Below, in pieces: positions 55,901 through 64,000 of a stretch of DNA of 64,000 bases. Position 1 is the stretch's first letter. Each line of letters begins with the position of its first letter. The stretch spans positions 13,266,635 through 13,330,634 of the forward strand of contig CAJINV010000001.1 in the NCBI GenBank assembly GCA_905178155.1, given 5' to 3'. A program made the translations under genes and the position numbers. The notes below the pieces were generated by a model. The model was not told where the DNA came from and made no database searches. It was given only the letters and a program-made list of their open reading frames with translations. This DNA is from Amoebophrya sp. A120 (Eukaryota; Sar; Dinophyceae; Syndiniales; Amoebophryaceae).

Positions 55901-57757
55901 AAACTCAAGTCCTTCACGTTGATCCCGTTGTAGCAAATCGAGCCGCCGCTCACGTCGTAGAACCGCTCAAGCAGCTGAATCATCGTCGACTTACCGCAGC
56001 CCGATTCGCCAACGAACGCGACTTTCTGTCCTGGGGACACCGAGAAAGACACCCCTTTCAAAACACTCACGTCTTTCCGCGTCGGGTAGGCGAAAGTCAC
56101 GTCGGTCGCGTCGATCCGCAAAGCCCCTTCTCCCTCGAGCTCCTTGGTACCCGGAAGCACGACTGGCTTCTCCACGGTCATCATCCACTTCAGATTCTTG
56201 AGCGCAGGTTTTGCCTCAGCGACCGCCTGGATCCAGGGCGCCACACTGCCGATGCCGAACATGCCCATCAGAACGCAGAAGAAGACCTTCATCACGTCCC
56301 CGCCCGTAAACGCCTCCCCGGTCTCCTGGTTCTTCACTCCGTCCTTCACCAAAATTGCCCCGTACCAGAACGCCAAGCCGTAGAGCAAAAAACACACACC
56401 CCACAGACTCCCGACCTGCAGGCCCACGCGCCCCCCGGACCGCGCTTTTCCGGCCCGGGCGTACTCCAAATGCTCCCCGTACCGCTCCAATTCGGACTTT
56501 TCCGATCCAAACGCCAGCACCGTTTTCACCGCTCCGAAAACCTCGTCCGCGACCGCGCCGGCTTTCACGTAGTACTTCATCGTGCCCCCGTTGATCTCCT
56601 GCAGCGCCATCGCGAAGTAGTACGCGGCGAGCCCCATGAAAGGAATTCCCGCGGACAAAACCAGCGCTAACCGCCAGCTCAAGGCAAACGCGAAGATAAA
56701 TCCGGCAATGAACTGGGCGAGATTCTGCACGGCAAGTGCGAAGTTCTTCCCGAGCGCGTCCTTGATCTTGCGCACATCCGTCATCGCGCGGGACGGCACC
56801 GTCATCGGGTCCTTTTCGTCGAACCACGAGGCGTCCATGTTGAGCACGGCTTTGCAGTAGGCTTCGCGGAATTTGCAGGTTTGTCTCGACCCGGCGACGT
56901 CGTAGAGCCAGGTGAAAATGGTCGCGGTAATCCAGCAGACGATCCCAATCACGCCGAACCAAACGAGCAAATCCATCATTTTGTCGTACATGTCGTTGGC
57001 GTTCATGATCCCGACGTCGAAAACCGCACCGAATACGTACGCGATTGCCGGCTGTCCTACGCTATCCCACGAAAAAACTGTTTCACTGTGATGGTTTTGC
57101 AAGATCCGCATCACAAGTTTGCTACACATGACACAGAAAATTTGCCATGCGCGCTTTCCAAGGGAGAACACGCTTAAAAGTCCAATGCCTTGCAGGTGTA
57201 GCAAGACAAATAGTTCTGTGTTCCATTCTATGCATCACAAGTTCACAGTGAAACAGTTTTTTCTTGCGATATACGCCGTACAGCGTAGCGTTGAACCCGC
57301 CGAACAGGTAGCAGGCCTTGTCCTATCAAGTGTAAAAATGTCTGGGTCTGGAAGAATGCGCGACTTGTCATGCAGCTTTTCCATGACCCATGAAGCCTGG
57401 AATGCAGGACCTAGCATGACAGCTTCTGCGCGATCTCTCTCATGCCTATCCTGCATGAGAAACTCCCTCTCGACTTGGTCAAAACTGGGCGACTTTTGGT
57501 AATCATGCAACACAGATTTTTACATGCTTCAGATTTAGCATGACAAGTTCCAACCCTCCAGACCCAGACATTTTTACATTTGATAGGTCCACCCCGTCTG
57601 CAAATTGAAACAGGTCCTTGAAGCCCACCATGGAGTAGTCCTCCTTCTCCGCCTTTTCTTTCGCACCATTCTTGTCGTCCTTCGCGTCTGGCTGGGGCTT
57701 GGTCGGTGTCACCACGTTGCCAGCCGGAGCGGCGGCGGGGTCGTACGAAGACGCCAT
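52954..57757 (-). CDS. ABCB-type (P-glycoprotein-like) full ABC transporter, ~1319 aa
   Basis: Five exons: 57586-57757, 57272-57318 (only 47 bp), 55117-57057, 53946-54971 and 52954-53727, summing to 3960 nt. Three of the four gaps are introners; the fourth is GT-AG (GTACAA/CTCTCAG). Domain order is TMD-NBD-TMD-NBD. NBD1 has Walker A GESGCGKST, signature FSGGQKQRIAIARAL and Walker B KLLLLDEATSAL. NBD2 has GPSGSGKST, ISGGQKQRIAIARAL and ILLLDEATSALD, plus H-loop histidines (AHRLSTV, AHRLSTI). Both sites appear intact, so an ATP-driven exporter is expected; substrate unknown. The N-terminus is short and charged without a transit peptide. A Ser/Ala-rich linker joins the halves. The 47-bp exon and the second NBD boundary are fully in frame once introners are removed. 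Confidence 0.95.
53733..53945. mobile_element. Introner (213 bp, subfamily 2) in ABC transporter
   Basis: Direct repeat TTCCA (53728-53732 and 53946-53950). Ends TATCGTAGGAAAAAAG and TTTTTTCTTGCGATA; inner TIR around TGTTTCACTGTA. Removal gives CTG GAA AAA ATC GAC. No GT or AG is available at either edge under this excision. Confidence 0.92.
57063..57271. mobile_element. Introner (209 bp, subfamily 2) in ABC transporter
   Basis: Direct repeat TACGC (57058-57062 and 57272-57276). Ends TATCCCACGAAAAAACTG and CAGTTTTTTCTTGCGATA; inner TIR TTTCACTGTGA. Removal gives GGC GTA GGA CAG CCG in the first membrane domain. Confidence 0.92.
57324..57585. mobile_element. Introner (262 bp, subfamily 1b) in ABC transporter
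   Basis: Flanks TGTCC (57319-57323) and GGTCC (57586-57590) match at four of five bases. Ends TATCAAGTGTAAAAATG and CATTTTTACATTTGATA. Removal gives GTG GAC AAG GCC TGC. Only 47 bp separate it from the next introner. Confidence 0.9.
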
Positions 57758-58406
57758 CGTTCTTGTGGTTGCTTTCGGTTTCGCGTTAACTCTACTTTCC
57801 GAATGCGGCGATGGGTCACATTTGCTCGCAAAAAAAAAAATAAATGTTCCGTTTATTTCTCCGAATTGGGTGGAACGAAGATGACGCAGCAGATAAGTAA
57901 ACGAGAAGATGTTGATACGCGAGACACTACCGTAAGTTTTTTACCACGACACCGACGCCCTGTTGACATACGAAACGCAGTTTATTGAGCGCAATACTGA
58001 AAACGAAGGAAATGCACCTCCACGTGTGTAAGTAGCACCGCAAGAAAACCAGATTCATGACCCTTACCCCTACCCAGACCGACTCCGAATGAAGTGTGCG
58101 AGTGGGAGTGCGAAAAACCAGTTAACTATTACAAACAACCACGACTCACAGTTTGCGATGCCGATGGTGATGCCCCCCCTGATTACATTGCATCTATCGT
58201 TGCTAGACGAAGGAAACATGAGCCATGAGTAGACCATAAATGGTTGCTGTAGAAGCGAACAGAATTTTCTCACCCATCAAGACAGTATCTGTAGGTCGTC
58301 ACCTTTTCAGCGTCCTGTCGTCGAGTAGTCAAACATAATAAACGTTATGTGAATGTGTCAAAAGCATGAAGCTATGTTCGTCCGTCCAATTTGAAAGAGC
58401 CAGGCG
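57758..58406. other. Intergenic, no supported gene
   Basis: AT-rich; contains a short poly-A run near 57830. No coding support. Confidence 0.4.
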
Positions 58407-59513
58407 TCAAGTTTCGTCTCCTACAAGTTCAACAACTTTTGGATAGCCCCCGTCTATTTCGTTGTCGCCCTTCGTATCGACGACTCGAAACCCGAAATCC
58501 CTCGCGCTTGCTCGAAACTTGTCTTCGGCATCAGGCCGGCTCCTTCCAAAGCTGAGAAAGATTCTGAACCTTGGTCTCTTCTGGAGGTGCATGTTTTCTC
58601 GCACAGTGAGGTCACCTCCCGCAGATGAGGCCCTTTTCATTGATACGCCGAGTTGCTCCAAAAGAACGCATATGGTGCGCAGCAGCGGCTCTACCAAATT
58701 CCGGTCGTACACGCATTCAGAGCCCACAATGAAAAAGTCCGACGTGAATGGGCTGCAACTCCCTTTATCGCTTCCAAAATCGTCATGCGTTTTCCTTTCT
58801 TCATGGTCTGCGTCACTTTGTGACTCTCGTGCCTCGTGAGCGTCGACACATATCTCTTTTGCAAGATTGCGTGCGTCCACATTGTCCAGACAACACCAAT
58901 CTAGTCGGCGCACGCTGATTGCCACTTGGCGCTTTCCCGCGCCGTGTTCTATCGGAGAATGATCATGATTGGCCTTTAAATTCGTTTCAGTGATACTCAG
59001 GACTTTCGGATGGTCGGTCAAGTAAATATGGTCTACGTGTCCGTGCGTCTGCTGTGCCAGAATCAACCCCAATGTGCCTGTTCCACACCCGAGCTCAAGA
59101 ACCACGGTTCTTCTCTTATTAGTCCTGAAGCCACTCCCACGAGCTCCTGCGCCATTAGCTTCACCGGTTGGATTGCATCTTGATGCCGGAGTTCCAAGGG
59201 CGTCTGGGTCTGCGAAAGAACTATTTGGTGGGACCTGCTTGTAGTTGTCCTCGGCCACAGTCTTTATACCTGATGTTTCGGTATTTTGCTGCAAGAGTAG
59301 AAGCGGCAAAACCACCTCTGCCAATGCGTTCGTGCCCTCTTTCCAAATCTGGGTTCCGATTTGTTGGCCTGGCCGCTCCACCACATGCACAGCATAACGG
59401 CCCTGGAATGTAAAGACGCTTCTCTTGTCCTGAGCCCGCTTTTCCCGTTCGGCGTGCAAATCCCGCAAAAACGCATTTTGTTCTGCGTACATAGTTTCAG
59501 GCTCAGGCAACAT
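58407..59513 (-). CDS. METTL21-like protein (lysine) methyltransferase, 368 aa
   Basis: Single exon. The first ATG (59513) gives MLPEPETMYAEQNAFLRDL; upstream codons in frame lack an ATG. The SAM-binding motif ELGCGTGTLG is at residues 140-149, preceded by a TQIWKEG stretch near 55-60 like the family's W-x-G region. IYLTDHPKVL is the motif II strand, RLDWCC matches the LDW motif, and DFFIVGSECVYD is the strand 4 region with an (S)ExVYD sequence in place of the common SDVVYD. This family methylates lysines on chaperones and translation factors. Two disordered inserts (about 78-130 and 215-245) lengthen it over typical 220-residue members. Family assignment is firm; substrate is not known. Confidence 0.8.
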   Translation of the reverse strand: MLPEPETMYAEQNAFLRDLHAEREKRAQDKRSVFTFQGRYAVHVVERPGQQIGTQIWKEGTNALAEVVLPLLLLQQNTETSGIKTVAEDNYKQVPPNSSFADPDALGTPASRCNPTGEANGAGARGSGFRTNKRRTVVLELGCGTGTLGLILAQQTHGHVDHIYLTDHPKVLSITETNLKANHDHSPIEHGAGKRQVAISVRRLDWCCLDNVDARNLAKEICVDAHEARESQSDADHEERKTHDDFGSDKGSCSPFTSDFFIVGSECVYDRNLVEPLLRTICVLLEQLGVSMKRASSAGGDLTVRENMHLQKRPRFRIFLSFGRSRPDAEDKFRASARDFGFRVVDTKGDNEIDGGYPKVVELVGDET

Positions 59514-60150
59514 TGTTGCTACCAAATATAGCCGCCGGGGCGGAGGTAGTGAGGCCGTGGGCGTTTTCTTGCCGGCCGTCGCCTTGGCCGCGCCTTTGCT
59601 TTTTCTGGGCCCGCCATACCGCTGTGCGTAGCGTTAGGCCGCACGGTAGGGCGGCCGCTCGATAAACGTCGCCAATTTTGGCAAATCTCCGAAATTCCTT
59701 TCCGAAAGCCAGCCCTCATGCTATGGGGCCGATCCGGGTGCCACGAGGGGCGCCCAAAAAGCAGAGGAAAATTGGGCCCATAGCACGCGGATTGGCTTTG
59801 CGCGTCTGGGGCGCTTTTTCTTTTTCGCGTTTTTATTTTTCACGCCGGCGCTTTTTGCAAAGCTTCCCAGGCTCTGAAACCGGCGAAAAGGCAGCCGCTT
59901 TCGCGGCCGCCCGAAATGCTCCGAAATCGCGGCCGTGCCATGCTGTTTCGCTGTTCTGATTTCGGGCGCGTTTTTTGCGCGCCCCTTTTTGGGCGCCCCA
60001 AATCGCCAGAAACCAAGGCGGTGGGCGTCTCAGAAGGGCGCCCCTTTTGCCGGCTCCCCTGCGTCGTTTTATCAAGTGCGAATCGATAGTCTTCGACCGG
60101 GCTTGTTTGATATCAAAGCCCCGGCCGCTTGATAGTAGTTGAAAACTTTT
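59514..60150. repeat. GC-rich island with short palindromes
   Basis: Markedly GC-rich relative to its flanks. Contains TGCTATGGGGCC near 59719 and GGGCCCATAGCA near 59774 as inverted arms, and several GGGCGCCC and GCGCGCCCC units near 59970-60050. No ORF is convincing. It could be a decayed repeat element. Confidence 0.5.
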
Positions 60151-60857
60151 TATGTCAAAAAACGCTTCCGGCCGCTTGAAAACTGCCGGGCGTTTTTCAC
60201 GGTAGGTGGCAAAAAAACTCCCCGGTTAGAACCGTTCGGTGACCTCACTACATACAACTGTCGAGAAACTACATTCTATCAAAAACACCTACTGCTCGTT
60301 GTGCATGATTGGCCTGTGAAAATCAAACGCGGTGCGGCAGCGGTTTCTTGACTCTCCTCTCGTGGGTAAAACCTCCATCAAGAAACATTCTTCATCTCCT
60401 TGTTGGTTGATTTTTCATCTCTTGGTCAACAGAGGGAGGGACACTGTGCAGTTTTTTCCTGTGTACGCTTTGTTGCGGCTATTCAATTAAAATTTTTCAA
60501 CTTTTCGTGCTACAGCTGTTCCAAAATTTATGTACAGGGAAACCACATCAACTACATCATCTATCATCCATCAGACTGTGCAGATACTTTCCTGGTACTA
60601 ATATTGCTATCCAATGCATAGTGAACAAAAATGGTATACATTGTGTCGGTGTGTGGGTGTGCTAGTGCCTATGATAATCATGTAATTCAAATAAAGTCAA
60701 ATGGTCCAAATTCAAAAAGTAGATGCTAGAAAAAAATCCGTGACCTGCTTGTGTTAGGTCTTCATTCTGAGACAGAGCCAGAAGCTTCGTAGTATCGTAC
60801 TAGTATCGACGTCACATTCATTTTTATCGCTTTGCGCTTGCCCTCTGAGGAAAAACC
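60151..60857. other. Intergenic, no supported gene
   Basis: AT-rich; no coding feature. Should contain the 3' UTR of the next gene. Confidence 0.4.
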
Positions 60858-63800
60858 TCACAACAGTTCCGACGGCACCCCGCGCTTTCCAAACTTCTGC
60901 AAGGCTGTCATGATCCGCAGTAGCGCCCCCGGTGCGGCGGACTTCGTTTCTACCGCCGCAGTCGATGCTGCTTGCTTCGATGGGCTGGATTTCTGCTTCG
61001 CCGACCGTAGCAGACTCTCCCGACTAATGCGCATGGACGGCGACAGACTGCGGAAGGAATTCATGCTTGTTCGCACAGGTGTTGAAGCAGGCTCAGCAGT
61101 TGTGCTTTCCGTTATTTTCTGCTGCTCCTCCTCGCCACTGCTAGCCGTTGTCGTGACCAGTTCCCCAAATTCGGACTTCCAGGCCTCCTCCACAAGCGGG
61201 AACTTATGCAGGTGCTCTTGCACGACGGAGCTGTCGAACCGCTCGAGCGCCGACAGCCCCCCGCGAACCTCCTCCACGGACGGGGGCGGGGGGTCGAGCT
61301 TCTTCTGCTTCGGTTTCAGCCAGTCCGGCATCTCGTCGTAGACCCGCTCGTTCTGCACGCGGATCAGCTTTTCCCGGACCGGTGGCACGAGCGCGAGTTG
61401 CAGGTTGTTCGCCTCCGGTTCCTCCACCTCGTCTACAATTGGAGATAAAAGTTTGTAGTCCACGTCGTCTTCGGCGAAACTGGAGCCAATTTCCTTCACG
61501 GAGTCAATCACCTCCTTCTCCTCCTCGATGGTCAGCGGCCGCGGCTTCGGCGGCTTGAAGGGCAACTTCGCGCGCGTCGGTTTTTTCGCGGACTTCACCC
61601 GATGCTGCGTGAACGCCTTTCCTAATTGCGCCATCGGGATCACGGAGCGCGGTCGTTCCAGTTTCTTCTTCGTCACCGCCGGCGGCGGCTCGATGCGCAC
61701 CACCGCGGGCGAGGAGACCGCGCGCTTGTACTTCTTCGTGTCAACGATCGGGTGGGCCGGGAAATCCTCCGCACGTATGGCGCTCTCAACTGTTACATTC
61801 TCAACTGTTACATGATTTGTCATGCAAATTTACCACCAAGATCGCCACGATTAAGCTGCTTCGCATGACAAACATCCGAAGGGCTAAACAGGATCTAAAT
61901 CTGTGCCAAATCTGTAATGCAAAAGGCGCATCCTTCCTCCTTTCACTTTCGCCGTTCTTGCATTACAAATCCACGTAACAGTTGAGAATGTAACGTTTGA
62001 GAACGCCATAGCACGGTAAACGTCCTTTGAATACGCCGTCCAGAAACAGCGCGGGGAAACCAACTCGACACCCTTGCCCGGTATGGAACTGTCAGGATCG
62101 AAATCGACAAAATCGAAAAATTTGTAATGCGTGAAATGTAGAGCACGTATGGCCTGTGTTGGGGAGCAAGCAAATGAGACCGGTGGCAAGCCTGTTTAGG
62201 GGAAGGCGTTGCGCTGCCAGAGTACCATGACAGGAGCAGTCTTCTTTGCCCAAACAGCATGACAGACTGGATTTTAGTGCTTCCGAAATTTGTCATGCGC
62301 CACTTGGAAACTGAGGCTCCAACTGGTATCGATTTTATGCATCACAAGTTTTTCGATTTTGTCGATTTCGATTCTGACACTTCCATACCCGGACTTGGGT
62401 TGTTAAAACCAATCACATACGCCGGATCCTGCAGGAGATAAACCTCGATTTCCTCGTCCGGACAGAACTGCTTGAAAGTATGGAGTCTGCGGTTGTTCAG
62501 CGACCAGAGTGATCCGTCCTTCTCGTTTCGAATCACCCAGATTTTCGGAATGTCGCGCACCTGCGTGACGCCCTGGTCCAGCTCGTTCAAAGTCTGGTAG
62601 ATGGACCGCCCGTCGTGGAATCGAGTCCGGATGCTGCCCTGCGTGAAGTTGATGTTTTTCGGTTTTTCCCAAATCACCACTTTGAGAACCTTCCTAACCG
62701 GCGCCTTGTAGACCGGCGTGGGACTGAGCGACGCAGCGGCGGAACGCGCTCGTGAAGTAGAACGCCGCGGAGTTTGGAGCACTTGCAGTTCGGAAGATTT
62801 CTTGTCGTCTGTGAGCGTTTCGTGGCCAGAGTTTTCTGCGATGCTGGCATCGGCCTTGTTTTCCTTCTCAACACGAAGCGCGATGTCGCTTTTCGTCACG
62901 CGGAGCGCGTGGTCTTGCGGATCGGCTGTCCTGTTGCTTGTTTCCGGTTTCGTTTTGCTGACACCCTGCAATCGCAGTTGGTCCAAGACAGGCACAACCG
63001 GATTTGCTCGATACTGCTGATCGTTGAAGGCTGAGTGTCCCCCCTGCGACGTGATTCGGGACGCGGCCACCGGAACTTGGGCCTCTGGGGGAATGTGCGT
63101 CTGATGCGGCTGATACACAGCCGGGAGCGGTTTCATCTCGTCGCCTGCCATCAGGCTGCTGAGCATGGTGAACTGGGCAGGCTGCAGCGCACTCATCATG
63201 ATCCGGTTTTGCGTTGCAACCACCTGCGCACTCTGCGCACGCCGCATCTGCCGCTTCTTGGCCTCGACGTCGTCCTGCATCACTACTATATCACGGTTTT
63301 CGTCCGACTGCTCTTCTTCTGACGTCGTGTTCGGCGCGGTGGTTGTGCCATTCACACCCCCTCCCGCTTGTGCTGCTGAACTCGGTCGCAATGCAGATTG
63401 CCCTTGGACGTACGTATTTTGATGCTGGCTCACCATCTTGATGTGTTTCCAAGCAGTTTTGCTCTTGTCTTCTTTGGTTTTCGAAGGTGATGGCGCTGCA
63501 CTACCAGACGCTGAACTTGACGACACCGCCCCAGCAGACTGCGGTCGTGATTTCCGACCACCAGTAGACGCTGCGGGTCTACCCGTTGTCACAGACTGCC
63601 GCTTCAAGCTAGTACCGAGAAACAGGTCCGAGCTGTATCCAAGCGCTGCAAGTTTCTCTTCGGTGAAGGCGGCGATGGAAAAGTCCTCCTGCTCTAGGCT
63701 GCTGTGCTGCCTATCCTTATCGTTATTCCTCTCTCGCGTTGTCGTAACTTTCGTACCGTCCTGCCGCTCAATGACGTACTCTTCATCGGTCGGCGTTTCA

Positions 63801-63940
63801 TCGCTGACGGTCACGATTTCATCCGGAACCAAATCACTGTAGTCTGACGGAGAGGAGAGTGGCTTGTCCATGTTCGCAATATGAAGCGGAGTCGTCTGCG
63901 GCAAGCGCACCGTGCGCGGAAGCGCCGGGCGGGCAGACAT
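60858..63940 (-). CDS. Disordered protein with ParB-like-fold segment, ~843 aa
   Basis: Three exons: 62388-63940, 62011-62076 (66 bp) and 60858-61770, summing to 2532 nt; both gaps are introners. The ATG at 63940 gives MSARPALPRTVRLPQ. The first 420 residues are Ser/Ala/Gln-rich with a Lys-Arg segment (EAKKRQMRRAQSAQ). The ordered part, about 430-515, has an ITFTQGSI-like strand (NINFTQGSIRTRFHDGRSIY) then IPKIWVIRNEKDGSLWSLNN, RRLHTFKQF and EIEVYLL. The phrase S-L-N-N-R-R-L after a Trp strand is the ParB/sulfiredoxin-like arrangement found in many eukaryotic nuclear proteins of unknown role. The C-terminal 300 residues are charged, with a basic segment (KSAKKPTRAKLPFKPPKPR) and an acidic stretch. 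Function unknown. Further upstream exons beyond the window cannot be excluded. Confidence 0.72.
61776..62010. mobile_element. Introner (235 bp) in ParB-like-fold gene
   Basis: Direct repeat GCACG (61771-61775 and 62011-62015). Ends TATGGCGCTCTCAACTG and GAGAACGCCATA; inside, CTCAACTGTTACATT is repeated twice in tandem and complemented at the right end. Removal gives GTT TAC CGT GCG GAG GAT in frame. Confidence 0.9.
62082..62387. mobile_element. Introner (306 bp) in ParB-like-fold gene
   Basis: Direct repeat CCCGG (62077-62081 and 62388-62392). Ends TATGGAACTGTCAGGATCG and CGATTCTGACACTTCCATA; inner TIR GAAATCGACAAAATCGAAAA. Removal gives AGT CCG GGC AAG GGT in frame. Only 66 bp of exon separate it from the next introner. 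Confidence 0.92.
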
Positions 63941-64000
63941 CGCCTTTCGCTTTGAGTCGTTTTTTTTTGACGATGTTGCTGCATTCTTTTCAGCCCCTGG
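63941..64000. other. Upstream of first gene, window edge
   Basis: Sixty bases with a poly-A/T run; too short to say more. Confidence 0.3.

Noticed and set aside
1-64000. CRISPR arrays, bacterial operons, tRNA or rRNA genes
   Set aside because: The only spaced repeats are the inverted introner ends; gene structure is clearly eukaryotic and no RNA gene pattern was recognised by eye.

Overview
The window looks like nuclear DNA of a dinoflagellate-type alveolate. My best guess is a Syndiniales parasite of the Amoebophrya kind, where invasive introner elements with unusual splice sites are known; this is inferred from gene structure, not proven by a marker gene. All 20 convincing protein genes lie on the minus strand. 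Most are interrupted by spliceosomal introns and many proteins carry low-complexity tails. TAA, TAG and TGA all act as stops, so the code appears standard. There is no bacterial operon, CRISPR array, or recognisable tRNA or rRNA gene.

Layout, high to low coordinate (the direction of transcription): ParB-like-fold protein (63940-60858); METTL21-like methyltransferase (59513-58407); full-length ABCB transporter (57757-52954); beta-carbonic anhydrase (51687-49905); discoidin-domain multi-pass membrane protein (48892-45429); AP2-like fragment (44647-44339); secreted methyltransferase-like protein (43710-42271); KDEL-receptor-like protein (41716-38959); small hydrophobic ORF (38115-37693); Nup35-like nucleoporin (37626-36982); tail-anchored-type protein (36418-34678); Cys-rich surface-type protein (34054-33048); RNA polymerase I subunit RPA12 (32176-31671); very large acidic protein (30993-25702); reticulon-like protein (24755-23894); degenerate 2OG-oxygenase-like protein (22965-19593); Arg/Glu/Asp-rich protein (18143-14447); MSS116-like DEAD-box helicase (13339-10726); multi-pass membrane protein (9708-5323); zinc-finger protein (4236-3745); and a coiled-coil-type protein running off the left edge (2788-1).

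The most striking feature is a set of 13 short elements (177-532 bp) inside eight of these genes. Each has terminal inverted repeats, begins TAT and ends ATA, and is flanked by a 5-bp direct repeat (12 exact, one 4 of 5). Removing the element plus one repeat copy restores an uninterrupted reading frame in all 13 cases. In every gene where I could resolve all exons, the summed exon length is a multiple of three. These are therefore transposon-like introns (introners) spliced out at the duplicated target site. Most lack a GT donor. Ordinary introns in the same genes are mostly GT-AG. The elements fall into several terminal-repeat subfamilies but share an internal motif (TTGTCATGC and its complement).

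The genes cover secretory-pathway, membrane, nuclear-pore, RNA and transport functions and do not form a pathway. What unites them is one transcriptional direction and shared invasion by introners. Long gaps between genes hold no supported gene; they are described individually.
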